NCBI RefSeq assembly: GCF_001612905.1
Contig: NZ_BDBI01000005.1
Location: 372,001 to 436,000 of the forward strand
Reading direction: 5' to 3'
Source of the DNA: Nocardia ignorata NBRC 108230
Lineage (GTDB): Bacteria > Actinomycetota > Actinomycetes > Mycobacteriales > Mycobacteriaceae
Length of the DNA stretch: 64,000 bases
The notes below the pieces were generated by a model. It saw nothing but the letters and a program-made list of their open reading frames with translations. It made no database searches and was not told where the DNA came from. Position 1 is the stretch's first letter. The number at the start of each line of letters is the position of its first letter. This document shows, piece after piece, positions 19,879-28,591 of the stretch. The translations under genes were made by a program, and so were the position numbers.

Positions 19879-19965
19879 CTGAACTCCCTCTCTGCAGGTA
19901 GTCGCCTCGACGCTATCCCTCAACTGGTCACTCGTCCACATACCCTAGGTGGATATCTCGCCTAG

Positions 19966-19986
19966 ACATACATACGGTATGTATGT
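19966..19986. promoter_or_regulatory. Palindromic operator, probably for the TetR protein at 20880
   Basis: ACATACATAC (19966-19975), one central G, then GTATGTATGT: a perfect 10+10 bp inverted repeat. It lies between the divergent amidase and hydrolase-tetR genes, 41 bp before the hydrolase ATG. A weaker inverted pair, CTAGGTG/CGCCTAG, lies just upstream (19944-19964). TetR repressors typically bind such palindromes and autoregulate. Confidence 0.7.
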
Positions 19987-20026
19987 AACAGTGATTGGGC
20001 CAAGCTTTCGATCAGGGGAGGACCCC

Positions 20027-20893
20027 ATGGGAATCAGCTCAGCACTCGGCCCGGCGCACGACCTCACGCTGTCGTCGGGTCGCATCCGCTATCACGACAC
20101 CGGAACAGGATCACCGGTCGTCTTCGTCCACGGCCTGCTCGTCAACGCCGATCTGTGGCGCGGTGTCGTTCCCGGCCTCGTCGCGGCCGGACACCGCTGC
20201 CTCACACCCGACTGGCCGCTCGGCTCGCATTCGATTCCGATGCCCGACGCCGACCTCACACCCGTCGGCCTGGCCGACCTGATCGCGGAGTTCCTCGACG
20301 CGCTCGACCTCACCGACGTCACGATCGTCGCCAACGACACCGGCGGCGCCCTCACCCAGATCCTGATGACCCGCCACCCGGAGCGGATCGGCCGCGTCAT
20401 CCTCGCCGCCGTCGACTGCTACGAGGTCTTCCCGCCGCAGCCCTTCACGACCCTGGTCCGTCTGACGAAGATCCCGGGTGCCATCGCCGCGTTGCTCGCC
20501 CCGTTGCGCTGGCGGCCCGCGCAGCGACTACCGCTCGCCTTCGGCTGGGTGACCAAACACGCACTGCCCCGACCGATCGCGGAGTCCTACCTCGGTCCCG
20601 CCCGGCGTGATGCCGGGGTCAGGGCGGACCTGCGCCGCTTCGCCGCGGGCGTGGACGCACGGCACACCCTGGCCGCCGCCGAACGTTTCGCCGAAGTCGA
20701 CCTGCCGGTCCTCGTCGTCTGGTCCACCGAGGACAAGCTGTTCCCGATGTCGCTGGCCCGTCGGCTGGTCGCCGACCTGCCGCGGGCGAGCCTGCGTACC
20801 GTCGGCGATTCCTACACCTTCCTGCCCGAAGACCAGCCGGAGTTGCTCGCCGAACTGATCGTGGAGTTCACTCGGCTGCATGCAGCGCCGTAG
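20027..20893 (+). CDS. Alpha/beta hydrolase
   Basis: This 288-residue cytoplasmic hydrolase has the oxyanion-hole motif F-V-H-G-L-L-V-N and a haloalkane dehalogenase/epoxide-hydrolase-like core. The nucleophile elbow reads V-A-N-D-T-G-G-A, placing Asp at the nucleophile position, as in dehalogenases and epoxide hydrolases, instead of Ser. A late W-S-T-E-D-K-L-F segment would carry the acid. The ATG at 20027 follows AGGGGAGG; the frame runs upstream through the operator, so earlier starts are rejected. The tetR start overlaps its end by 14 nt. Substrate unknown. Confidence 0.85.
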   Translation: MGISSALGPAHDLTLSSGRIRYHDTGTGSPVVFVHGLLVNADLWRGVVPGLVAAGHRCLTPDWPLGSHSIPMPDADLTPVGLADLIAEFLDALDLTDVTIVANDTGGALTQILMTRHPERIGRVILAAVDCYEVFPPQPFTTLVRLTKIPGAIAALLAPLRWRPAQRLPLAFGWVTKHALPRPIAESYLGPARRDAGVRADLRRFAAGVDARHTLAAAERFAEVDLPVLVVWSTEDKLFPMSLARRLVADLPRASLRTVGDSYTFLPEDQPELLAELIVEFTRLHAAP

Positions 20894-21482
20894 TCAGGAG
20901 GACCGCTCCCGCACCACCCGCGCCGCGCTCGAGCAGGCAGGCCGTGACCTGTTCGCCGAGCGCGGCTTCGCCGGTACCTCCGCCGAGCAACTGGTGGCCG
21001 CCGCCGGCGTCACCCGCGGTGCCCTGCACCACCACTACGGCGACAAGCGGGGGCTGTTTCTCGCGGTGCTCGAACAGATCGAGACCGAGGCCACGGCCGA
21101 GATCGCGCGCGCGATCGACGCGGTCGACCCCGGCGACGTCGTCGCGGGCATGACGGCCGGTCTGGCCTGTTTCCTCGATATCTGCGGCCGCCCGGAGATG
21201 GTGCGCATCGTCCTGATGGATGCCCCGACGGTCCTGGGCTGGCCCGACTTTCGCGAGTTCGAATCCCGGCACGGGCTCGGCCTGATCACCGCCGAACTCC
21301 AGCGCGCCGTCGACTCCGGCATCGTCCCCGCTGTCCCGGTCCCGGTGCTCGCGCAGCTGCTGCTCAGCGCGATCACCGAAGCCTCGCTCATCGTCGCGCA
21401 CGCCGAGGACCCCGACCGCGCCCGCGCCGAAACCCAGCAGTCGCTGCTGCTGCTCATCACCGGTCTGCTCAGGCCGAGCTGA
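20880..21482 (+). CDS. TetR family transcriptional regulator
   Basis: This 200-residue regulator has an N-terminal helix-turn-helix (~15-60) reading F-A-G-T-S-A-E-Q-L-V-A-A-A-G-V-T-R-G-A-L-H-H-H-Y, then a helical ligand domain. It overlaps the hydrolase gene by 14 nt and probably represses this operon, and perhaps the divergent amidase, through the palindrome at 19966-19986. The inducer is unknown but is likely related to the hydrolase substrate. Confidence 0.92.
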   Translation: MQRRSQEDRSRTTRAALEQAGRDLFAERGFAGTSAEQLVAAAGVTRGALHHHYGDKRGLFLAVLEQIETEATAEIARAIDAVDPGDVVAGMTAGLACFLDICGRPEMVRIVLMDAPTVLGWPDFREFESRHGLGLITAELQRAVDSGIVPAVPVPVLAQLLLSAITEASLIVAHAEDPDRARAETQQSLLLLITGLLRPS

Positions 21483-21546
21483 CCGCGGGGAGGGAGTCCG
21501 CCGTGTCCGTGGACGCGGTGTCGGGGCGACGTGGAAGACTGGGCGC

Positions 21547-22317
21547 GTGCGGTTGTATCGGGACGAGGCGGTGGTGGTCCGTCAGCACAAGCTGGGCGAG
21601 GCCGATCGCATCGTCACGCTGCTGACCAGGCAACACGGGCTGGTGCGCGCCGTCGCCAAGGGTGTGCGGCGGACCAAGTCGAAGTTCGGTGCCCGGCTCG
21701 AGCCGTTCGCCTACATCGACGTGCAGTTGCACCCGGGCCGCACCCTCGACATCGTCACCCAGGTCACCACCGTCGAAGCGTTCGCCGCCGACATCATCGA
21801 CGACTACGGCCGCTACACCACCGCCTGCGCGATCCTCGAGACCGCCGAGCGTCTCGCCGGCGAGGAACGCGCCCCCGCCCCGAAACTGCACGCGCTCACC
21901 GCGAGCGCTTTGCGTGCCATCGCCGCGAAACAGCGCCCCCACGAGCTCATCCTCGACGCATACCTGTTGCGCGCCATGGGGTTCGCCGGTTGGGCACCCG
22001 CGCTCGACGAATGCGCCCGCTGCGCGACGCCCGGCCCGCACCGCGCCTTCCACGTCGCCGCCGGTGGCGCGGTGTGCGTGCACTGCCGCCCACCCGGCGC
22101 GAGCACGCCCGCCGCGGGCGTGCTCGACCTGCTCGTCGCACTGCTCAAGGGGGAGTGGGCCTACATCGCGGAGGTTCCCGACAATGTGCGCCGCCAGGCC
22201 AGCGGTCTGGTCGCCGCCCATCTGCAGTGGCATCTGGAACGCCAGCTGCGCACCCTGCCGCTGATCGAGCGCAGTCGCGTCGAACCCGGCGCCGCGACGG
22301 CCGGTCGCGCGGGCTGA
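21547..22317 (+). CDS. recO: DNA repair protein RecO
   Basis: This 256-residue protein mediates RecA loading and strand annealing in the RecF pathway. It has an N-terminal OB fold ([22 protein letters not shown]), a helical domain, and a zinc-binding pair C-A-R-C near residue 156 and C-V-H-C near residue 178. A Pro/Ala tail ends the protein. It starts with GTG. recO followed by uppS is the mycobacterial order. Confidence 0.96.
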   Translation: MRLYRDEAVVVRQHKLGEADRIVTLLTRQHGLVRAVAKGVRRTKSKFGARLEPFAYIDVQLHPGRTLDIVTQVTTVEAFAADIIDDYGRYTTACAILETAERLAGEERAPAPKLHALTASALRAIAAKQRPHELILDAYLLRAMGFAGWAPALDECARCATPGPHRAFHVAAGGAVCVHCRPPGASTPAAGVLDLLVALLKGEWAYIAEVPDNVRRQASGLVAAHLQWHLERQLRTLPLIERSRVEPGAATAGRAG

Positions 22318-22436
22318 GAGTCGGAGCGCGTGCGGGGCTCGGTGCGGGATCGGGCATCGACGGGGGAGCCCGTGTTGTCGTGTGGTCCGGCCGCGATGTC
22401 GGAGCCCGTGCGGAGTGCGGCGGGGGATCAGGCAGG

Positions 22437-23249
22437 ATGGAGGCCGTGATCCTCCGTCGTGACCCCGCCGCTGGGAGCAGCTCGACCCGCACCGTCCGTC
22501 CGCCGTCGCAGCACCCCTCCGGTGCCCGCCCTCCCGCGATTCCGCCGGAGCTGGTGCCCAACCACGTCGCGCTGGTGATGGACGGCAACGGACGCTGGGC
22601 TCAAGAGCGTGGTCTGCCGCGCACCGCGGGCCACGAACGTGGCGAGGCCGTGCTCATGGACGCGGTCGAGGGCTCCATCGAGATCGGTGTGAAGTGGCTG
22701 TCGGCCTACGCCTTCTCCACCGAGAACTGGCGCCGCAGCCCCGACGAGGTCCGCTTCCTCATGGGCTTCAACCGCGACGTGATCCGCCGCCGCCGCGACG
22801 AGATGCACGAGATGGGTGTGCGGGTCCGCTGGGCCGGGCGCCGACCGCGCCTGTGGCGCAGCGTCATCAAGGAACTCGAGGTGGCCGAGGAGCTCACCAA
22901 GGACAACGACGTGATGACGCTGACCATGTGCGTCAACTACGGCGGGCGCGCCGAAATCGCCGACGCCGCACGCGAAATCGCGCGCCGGGTGGCGGCGGGG
23001 GAGATCGACCCCGAGAAGGTCGACGAGTCGACCGTCGCCCGCTACCTCGACGAGCCGGACATGCCCGATGTGGACCTGTTCCTTCGTCCCTCGGGTGAGT
23101 TCCGCAGCTCCAACTTCCTCATCTGGCAGGCCGCTTACGCCGAATTCGTTTACCAGGACACGCTTTTCCCCGACTTCGACCGGCGTAACCTGTGGGCCGC
23201 GTGCCTGGAATACGCCAAGCGCGACCGCCGTTTCGGTGGAACCAAATGA
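22437..23249 (+). CDS. uppS: Decaprenyl/undecaprenyl diphosphate synthase (cis-prenyltransferase)
   Basis: This 270-residue cis-prenyltransferase makes the long polyprenyl diphosphate carrier for peptidoglycan, arabinogalactan and lipoarabinomannan assembly. Signatures: V-M-D-G-N-G-R-W-A with the catalytic Asp, [15 protein letters not shown] and S-N-F-L-I-W-Q. An N-terminal ~45-residue Ser/Pro-rich extension precedes the core, as in mycobacterial enzymes. ATG 22437 is taken as start; GTG 22446 is possible. Its stop overlaps the next gene's start by 4 nt. Confidence 0.95.
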   Translation: MEAVILRRDPAAGSSSTRTVRPPSQHPSGARPPAIPPELVPNHVALVMDGNGRWAQERGLPRTAGHERGEAVLMDAVEGSIEIGVKWLSAYAFSTENWRRSPDEVRFLMGFNRDVIRRRRDEMHEMGVRVRWAGRRPRLWRSVIKELEVAEELTKDNDVMTLTMCVNYGGRAEIADAAREIARRVAAGEIDPEKVDESTVARYLDEPDMPDVDLFLRPSGEFRSSNFLIWQAAYAEFVYQDTLFPDFDRRNLWAACLEYAKRDRRFGGTK

Positions 23250-23677
23250 GCGACGGAGCCGACATGGACGCCACGGTCACCCCCGAACTGGACCTGCAGG
23301 CGCGCACCGGCGCCTGCCTGCAGATGCAGGACATCGACGTGCGCGTGGACGCCGATGGTTCGCTCGGTTTCGAGTACGACGGCGCGCTGTCGTCGATCCG
23401 CGCCGTCACCCTGGCGCCGGGCCTCACGGTCCTGTCGATGACGTGCGTGCTGGCCTGGGACCGACCGCTGAAACCGCAACTACACAAGCGCGTCGCCGAA
23501 CGCAACGCCGAGATCCAGTTCGGTTCGGTCACCCTGATCTCGCGCGGCAAACTGGCCGACATCATCCTGCGCTACACGTTCCCGGCTGAGGGCCTCGACG
23601 ATCAGGCCCTCACCACCATGCTCCTGCTCACGCTGTCCGGCGCGAGCAAGGCCAGGCAGGGCTTGCTCGCGCCGTAG
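23246..23677 (+). CDS. Conserved small protein downstream of uppS (YbjN-like)
   Basis: This 143-residue soluble protein overlaps the uppS stop and is therefore translationally coupled to it. Mycobacteria have a hypothetical gene of the same length in this position. The arrangement of strands ([18 protein letters not shown]) and the segment [13 protein letters not shown] resemble YbjN/type III chaperone-like folds. No catalytic motif is visible. The function is unknown; constant linkage to polyprenyl synthesis is the only clue. Confidence 0.7.
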   Translation: MSDGADMDATVTPELDLQARTGACLQMQDIDVRVDADGSLGFEYDGALSSIRAVTLAPGLTVLSMTCVLAWDRPLKPQLHKRVAERNAEIQFGSVTLISRGKLADIILRYTFPAEGLDDQALTTMLLLTLSGASKARQGLLAP

Positions 23678-23680
23678 CCG

Positions 23681-24424
23681 CTAGCTGCTCGGCTTCCAGG
23701 TGATCTTGCCGCCCTGGAAGTCCTGGGCCTTGCCGCCCTGGTAGTCGTATTCGTCGCTGGTCGGGTAGCCGTAGCGGCCGTTCTCGGCGCCCGCGCGGAT
23801 CCAGTCGGCCTGAATGCTGCCCCACACCGCGTGCGCGCCGGTGGTCGAGGACCAGTAGATGGCGCCGGTGGGGAACATGGTGAACTGGCCGTCGGCCTTG
23901 CCCGCCTTGGCAACATCGGTGAGCGGGAAGCCGAGCGGGCTCGACTCCCAGCCCAGGGCCGCCCACTTGTCCTTGATCGGGCCGCTGATCTGGTGCGCGC
24001 CGGTGCCGACGGACCAGTAGATCGAGCCGCGCTGGAAGTGGTTGAACCGGCCGTTGCCCGCCGGGGTGGACAGTTCGCGGGTGACGGGGTAGCCGAGCGT
24101 CCCCGACTCGTTGCCGAGGGCCGCGTACTTGTCGCGGATCTGCCCCGCGACGGTGTTGGCGTTGGTGTCGGGGTGCCAGTAGATCGCCGCGTTGTTGGCG
24201 AAGGTCTGGTACTTGCCGCCCGCCGCCGCGTCGGCCTCCGGGCCGGTGGGGTCGCCGAGCGCGGCGCCGCCCACCTGGTCGTATTCGGTTTCGATCGCAC
24301 CGCCCACCTCGAATGCGCCGATCATCCTCGCCTGGGCCGTCCCGGCGGCGGCAGCGGCTGCCACGGTGACGGCGGCCAGGACGGTCAGGCCGCGTGTGCG
24401 AAGCGTTCGTCGGTGTAGTGCCAC
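23681..24424 (-). CDS. Secreted LGFP-repeat protein
   Basis: This 247-residue protein has a signal peptide (basic start, then V-L-A-A-V-T-V-A-A-A-A-A-A-G-T-A-Q-A-R) and four to five LGFP-type repeats of ~50 residues. Each has I-x-x-K/Y-x-A-L-G followed by L-G-Y/F-P and a G-A-I-Y-W or G-S-I-Y-W turn. LGFP repeats occur in cell-wall proteins of mycolic-acid bacteria and are thought to anchor to the mycolate-arabinogalactan layer. It is convergent with the uppS operon, 3 nt from that stop. Likely cell envelope; no enzyme domain is attached. Confidence 0.92.
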   Translation of the reverse strand: MALHRRTLRTRGLTVLAAVTVAAAAAAGTAQARMIGAFEVGGAIETEYDQVGGAALGDPTGPEADAAAGGKYQTFANNAAIYWHPDTNANTVAGQIRDKYAALGNESGTLGYPVTRELSTPAGNGRFNHFQRGSIYWSVGTGAHQISGPIKDKWAALGWESSPLGFPLTDVAKAGKADGQFTMFPTGAIYWSSTTGAHAVWGSIQADWIRAGAENGRYGYPTSDEYDYQGGKAQDFQGGKITWKPSS

Positions 24425-24541
24425 AGGAAACTCCCTGGTCGGATCGATATCGGCGATGTCCGGCGCACGGGACCCCCTCCGGTGCCGCCACCGAACCTAC
24501 CCCGAACGTGCCGGTCTCAACAGTGAGGTTCGCGACAACAG

Positions 24542-25144
24542 CTACGGCCGCGGCCCGGGAAGCATCACGTCGACGCCGCGCGCGAAATCCTCCGGCGTCA
24601 CGTCGTCGAGCAGCAGATGCTGGAGGATGAAACCCGGTAGGAGGCCGATCAGTGTCTTGGCGAGGGCGTCGACATCGGTGTCGGCCGGGACCCAGCCGAG
24701 CTCACGCATCCTGGTCGCGTACTCGACCCACAATTCCCGCATCCCCGCGATCGACTCGCGCACCGGGATCGCGGCCGCATCGGGCTGGACCATCGCCAGC
24801 GCCCACACCTGCGGTGCGAGCCGCAGCGGTCCGTCCGGGCCGCTGCGCGCGACGATCTCGCCGGTGAGCATGCGAACCACCTCGGCCGGGGTCGGCGGTT
24901 CCTCTGCCCTGATCTTGTTGGCCAGCAGCTCGCGCAAGGGCCCGAGGGTGCGTGCGACGAGCGCCCAGATGATCTGGTCCTTGCTGGCGAAATACCGGTA
25001 GACAGCGCCCGCCGACATGCCCGATTCGGTGAAAACGTCCTGCATGGATGTCTCGTGGAAGCCCTTGCGGGCGAAGCACAGTTGCGCGGCGTCGAGGATC
25101 TGCTGCCTGCGGCGTTCCAGGTGTTCTTCGCTGACTCTGGGCAT
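24542..25144 (-). CDS. TetR family regulator of the adjacent membrane protein
   Basis: This 200-residue regulator has an N-terminal HTH (C-F-A-R-K-G-F-H-E-T-S-M-Q-D-V-F-T-E-S-G-M-S-A-G-A-V-Y-R-Y-F) and a C-terminal helical domain typical of multidrug-type repressors. The start at 25144 (M-P-R-V-S-E-E-H) is chosen; the frame extends upstream across the operator. It is divergent from the membrane protein at 25247. Two copies of the same operator motif flank the promoter region, so it probably represses itself and the transporter. Confidence 0.92.
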   Translation of the reverse strand: MPRVSEEHLERRRQQILDAAQLCFARKGFHETSMQDVFTESGMSAGAVYRYFASKDQIIWALVARTLGPLRELLANKIRAEEPPTPAEVVRMLTGEIVARSGPDGPLRLAPQVWALAMVQPDAAAIPVRESIAGMRELWVEYATRMRELGWVPADTDVDALAKTLIGLLPGFILQHLLLDDVTPEDFARGVDVMLPGPRP

Positions 25145-25156
25145 GCCTAAAAGTAA

Positions 25157-25231
25157 AACGAATACTCGTTCTTGACAAGCGAGCGTGGGCGGTGTCATCG
25201 TTGAGTCAGCAAAAAGAACGAACATTCGCTT
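25157..25231. promoter_or_regulatory. Two matching operator sites between tetR and the membrane-protein gene
   Basis: AACGAATACTCGTT (25157-25170) is a palindrome just before tetR. AACGAACATTCGCTT (25217-25231) lies just before the membrane-protein gene. They share ACGAAYAYTCGY and lie 60 bp apart, one per promoter, consistent with one TetR protein controlling both directions. Confidence 0.65.
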
Positions 25232-25246
25232 TTAGGGAGAAATGCC

Positions 25247-26212
25247 ATGACGATCACCCGCCGAGCAGTCGGTATCGGGCTCGCGGCCACCCTGCTGCAG
25301 GCTCTGATGCTGATCGCGTTCGCCTGGCCCGCGGTCAACCTCGCCCCTCGCGACCTCCCGATCGCCGTCGCCGGCCCACAGGCCGCACAGGTCGGCCAGC
25401 AGTTGCAGCAGCGCAGCCCCGACGCGTTCGAGATCACCAACCTCGCCGACGCGGACGCCGCCCGCGCCGCCCTCGCCGACCGTGAGGTCTACGGCGCGAT
25501 CGTCACCGGTGGCGGCGCACCCCAGGTGCTCGTGGCCTCCGCCGCGTCACCGGCTGTCGCCCAGCAGCTCACCGCGCTCGCCCAGCAGTTCGGCGGCGCC
25601 ACTTCCGTCCCGGTCGAAGACGTGATCGCCTCGGACCCCGACGACCCACGCGGCGCGGGCTTCGGCGCGATGGTGCTCCCGCTGGTCATGTCCGGCATCG
25701 CCGCGGGCGTCCTGCTCACCCTGGCGGTCTCCACGCTCGGCGCCCGCCTGGCAGGCCTGGCCACCTTCGGCATCGTCGGCGGCCTCCTCAGCGCCCTGAT
25801 CTTCCACACCTGGCTCTCGATCGTCCCCGGCTCCTACCTGGCCCTCGCCGCCATCGCCGCCCTGGCCTCCTTCGCGGTAGCCGCGACCATCGTCGGCCTG
25901 GCCGCCACCATCGGCCGTGCGGGCATCGGCCTCGGCGCCCTCCTCATGCTCCTCATCGGCAACCCCTTCTCCGCCGCCACCTCCGCCCCCGAACTCCTCC
26001 CGCAGCCCTGGGGCACCCTCGGCCAACTCTTCCCACCCGGCGCCGCCGCCACCCTGATGCGCTCGACCGCCTACTTCGACGGTGCGGGAGCCACCTTCCC
26101 CCTCACCATCCTCCTCACCTGGGCCATCGCCGGAATCGCCCTCCTCGGCCTGGGCGCCCTCCGCACCCGCCAGCCCCACCCCACCGAAGCCCGCCAACCC
26201 GTCCCCGCCTGA
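25247..26212 (+). CDS. Multi-pass membrane protein, ABC-2/YhgE-like
   Basis: This 321-residue protein has one N-terminal transmembrane helix (~10-30), an extracytoplasmic loop of ~110 residues, and five further membrane helices (~140-310). This matches the YhgE/Pip and ABC-2 permease-like topology seen in proteins acting in export or drug resistance. No ATPase is adjacent. GGGAGAAATGCC gives a sound ribosome-binding site before ATG 25247. Control by the divergent TetR is likely. It ends in a Pro-rich cytoplasmic tail and is followed by a strong terminator. Confidence 0.75.
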   Translation: MTITRRAVGIGLAATLLQALMLIAFAWPAVNLAPRDLPIAVAGPQAAQVGQQLQQRSPDAFEITNLADADAARAALADREVYGAIVTGGGAPQVLVASAASPAVAQQLTALAQQFGGATSVPVEDVIASDPDDPRGAGFGAMVLPLVMSGIAAGVLLTLAVSTLGARLAGLATFGIVGGLLSALIFHTWLSIVPGSYLALAAIAALASFAVAATIVGLAATIGRAGIGLGALLMLLIGNPFSAATSAPELLPQPWGTLGQLFPPGAAATLMRSTAYFDGAGATFPLTILLTWAIAGIALLGLGALRTRQPHPTEARQPVPA

Positions 26213-26218
26213 CCATTC

Positions 26219-26265
26219 ACCAAAGATGCTCCGCGCGAAGACCTTTCGCGTGGAGCATCTTTGGT
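26219..26265. terminator. Long bidirectional terminator hairpin
   Basis: Arms of 21 nt at 26219-26239 (starting ACCAAAGATGCTCC) and 26245-26265 pair with one mismatch around a 5-nt loop. It lies between the convergent membrane-protein and Fic genes and can serve both strands. Confidence 0.8.
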
Positions 26266-26418
26266 GTAGGTGTGTGGAGTGCCCTGGCGATCAGCAGTAA
26301 ATCGGCTGAAGGAAATTGTCGGTGAATCATGCACGTCTCCGTGAAGCTTTTCGCAGCGTTGCACCAATTCGCCGGTGGCGATCCATCCCCGTGTGACCGT
26401 ACGGCGGAGCCGGTCCGG

Positions 26419-27525
26419 CTAAGAGAGTTCGTATGAGGTGCTTCGGCCGCTCGACGGGGAGCGATGCAGGATCCCGTAGTCGATGAGTTCGTTGATGTCG
26501 CGCAGGGCGGAGGCTTGGGAAGTCTTGGTGATGATCGCCCATTTACGGGAGGTGAGTTTCCCGTCGAAACCGTCGAGTATGCGGTTGAGCATGGCGATCT
26601 GACGGACGTTCAGCGGGGTGCTGTGCCATGTGCGCCAGAAGGTGGCCTTCGCGAGCGCGGCGTCGATTGTTTTGTCCGCCTGAATGATCGACTGGTGGAG
26701 GGCATCGAGAAACCACGAGAGCCAGCCGGTCACGTCGAGGCTTCCGCGCTGGGTCTTTTCGAGGACGGAGTAGTAGTTCTTGCGGTCGCGCTGGATCTGG
26801 GCCGAGAGACTGTAGAAGCGGCGGGGGCTGGATTCGGACCTGGCGAGGGCGAGGTCGCCTATGGCACGGGCGATTCGGCCGTTTCCATCATCGAACGGGT
26901 GGATGGTCACGAACCACAGGTGCGCGAGTCCGGCTTTCAGGATCGCGGGTTCGGCTGTGTCCGCGTCGAGCCATTCCAGGAATCGGCGCATATCGGTATC
27001 GATGCGCGTGGCCGGTGGCGCTTCGAAGTGGACGCGCTGTTTGCCGTACGGTCCAGAGATCACCTCCATCGGGCCGGTTTCGTCGGTACGCCAGTCGCCG
27101 ACGCGGATCCGTGAAATACCCGAATATCCGGTGGGGAAGAGCCCCGCGTGCCAGCCGAACAGTCGCTCGGCGGTCACGGGTTGTTCGTAGTGGCGAGTGG
27201 CATCGAGGATCATGTCGACGACACCGTCGACCTTCCGGTCCGACAGGGTGGCGGCACCGATGTCCACACCGAGTCTGCGTGCGATGGACGACCGAACCGA
27301 CACCGCATCGAGTAACTCGCCCTCGATGGCGCTCGACTTCACGACGTCGGCGGTGAGGGCCTCGAGTCCAGCACGTTCCTGTGTCAGGCCGTCGGTCTCC
27401 GCGAGGCGACCGTGCAGGCGACCTTGAGCGAGCGCGACGGCCGCTGTCGGCTTGGCCAGCAGTGCAGCGTCGTACGTGAGGCGGGGCCAATCCGCCGCCT
27501 CCCAGATGTACGTACTGCCTGCCAT
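26419..27525 (-). CDS. Fic family protein (AMPylase/NMPylase)
   Basis: This 368-residue Fic-domain enzyme probably transfers AMP or another nucleotide to protein targets. It has an N-terminal DUF4172-type region (W-E-A-A-D-W-P-R-L-T-Y-D), an inhibitory helix motif S-S-A-I-E-G-E near residue 64, which marks class II Fic proteins with built-in autoinhibition, the active site H-P-F-D-D-G-N-G-R near residue 209, and a C-terminal winged helix (~300-368). All key residues are intact. It has no adjacent antitoxin, fitting the internal inhibition. Its target is unknown. Confidence 0.92.
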   Translation of the reverse strand: MAGSTYIWEAADWPRLTYDAALLAKPTAAVALAQGRLHGRLAETDGLTQERAGLEALTADVVKSSAIEGELLDAVSVRSSIARRLGVDIGAATLSDRKVDGVVDMILDATRHYEQPVTAERLFGWHAGLFPTGYSGISRIRVGDWRTDETGPMEVISGPYGKQRVHFEAPPATRIDTDMRRFLEWLDADTAEPAILKAGLAHLWFVTIHPFDDGNGRIARAIGDLALARSESSPRRFYSLSAQIQRDRKNYYSVLEKTQRGSLDVTGWLSWFLDALHQSIIQADKTIDAALAKATFWRTWHSTPLNVRQIAMLNRILDGFDGKLTSRKWAIITKTSQASALRDINELIDYGILHRSPSSGRSTSYELS

Positions 27526-27717
27526 GCGGCGATTCTACGCCTATTCGCTGCAAAATATGAAGCGAATAGAGAGTGTAATCGCTGCACGACGAGTCGACCT
27601 CCGGCCCTCCACAACCGGGTATGTTTCTCGCGGAGCGCGAGGTGGCGACGCCGGGGCGCCAGTAGTACACGTTTCGGCTCGCCTGGCATACAGGCGACTT
27701 CTCTTCATGGAGGCCTC

Positions 27718-27993
27718 ATGGACGGCTCGGCGGACTTTCTCGGCACCCAGGGCAACTATTCGTTGATCAGGTCGGCCGGCCGTCGGTTTCCGGGGTTGCT
27801 GATCCAAGGGGACACTTTGAGCATATTGGTCTCAGACCTTCGAGAGGTCGGGGAACTTCTGGAGACGGCAGATATCGAGGAGGCCCGGTCTGCGGCAAGC
27901 GAACTGCTCACCGAGTTCGCGGCGATGCAGGCCTCCTACGAAGTGATGATGAAGGAGGCCGGCATCAAGCTTCCTTACGCGAAGAACCCGTAG
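27718..27993 (+). CDS. Small conserved protein (DUF6959-like)
   Basis: This 91-residue soluble protein has strands around N-Y-S-L-I-R-S-A-G-R-R-F-P-G-L-L-I-Q-G-D-T-L and a C-terminal helix ending in G-I-K-L-P-Y. The pattern resembles a small family I know as DUF6959; I am only moderately sure. GGAGG (27710-27714) precedes ATG 27718. It lies 192 bp from the divergent Fic gene. Related proteins are often encoded near toxins or polymorphic systems as possible immunity proteins, but no toxin is apparent here apart from Fic. Confidence 0.6.
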   Translation: MDGSADFLGTQGNYSLIRSAGRRFPGLLIQGDTLSILVSDLREVGELLETADIEEARSAASELLTEFAAMQASYEVMMKEAGIKLPYAKNP

Positions 27994-28283
27994 GCGCTGT
28001 TCGGAAACCGCTCGTACCCGAGTATCTCGGAAGGAAGTCCGCAGGCCGGGAGCCAGAAGGGACCTGGCAGAGACCAGAAGCGGTTTGGTGCCAGGTGGTC
28101 GCATCGACGAAGCGCCGTGATTTCGGGTGGTGGCTGGAAAGAGCGAGCTGTAGTGGTGAGGTTGTCGCTTCGCAGACCGCGTTCTGATTGGTTCATCGTG
28201 ACTTGATTGCCAGTTGAAGATGTTCTGGGTGAACGACTTTCGGGAATTGAGGGTGTCCCGCTCGAGTGTGAGAGGATGCGGGC

Positions 28284-28586
28284 ATGTTCGAAGCATTGGG
28301 TAGTTTGATTGCGTTCGCGCTGGTTTTCGGGGGGATCATTCTTGTGATCGTGAAGGTGTCGTCGGGGTCTCGACGGCCGCCTGTCCGTGGTGAGATGCCG
28401 CCGTATTACCCGGGGCAGGTTCCGCCGATGGGGCAGCAGTTTCCGCAGCAGGGGGCGTACCCGCAGCAGGGGATGTATCAGCCTCAGCCCGGGTATCAGC
28501 AGTACCCGGGGAATCCGAATGCTGTGCGGCAGGGTTACCCGCAGCAGCCCGGATATCCGCCGCAGGGGATGCCGCCTCAGCGGTAG
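28284..28586 (+). CDS. Small membrane protein with Pro/Gln/Tyr-rich tail
   Basis: This 100-residue protein has one N-terminal transmembrane helix (L-I-A-F-A-L-V-F-G-G-I-I-L-V-I-V, residues ~8-23) followed by a short basic stretch and a Pro/Gln/Gly/Tyr-rich tail with repeated P-Q-Q-G / Y-P-Q-Q motifs. Such tails are disordered and may mediate condensation or adhesion. It is convergent with espG, stop codons 6 nt apart. No family assigned. Confidence 0.6.
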   Translation: MFEALGSLIAFALVFGGIILVIVKVSSGSRRPPVRGEMPPYYPGQVPPMGQQFPQQGAYPQQGMYQPQPGYQQYPGNPNAVRQGYPQQPGYPPQGMPPQR

Positions 28587-28591
28587 AGAAT

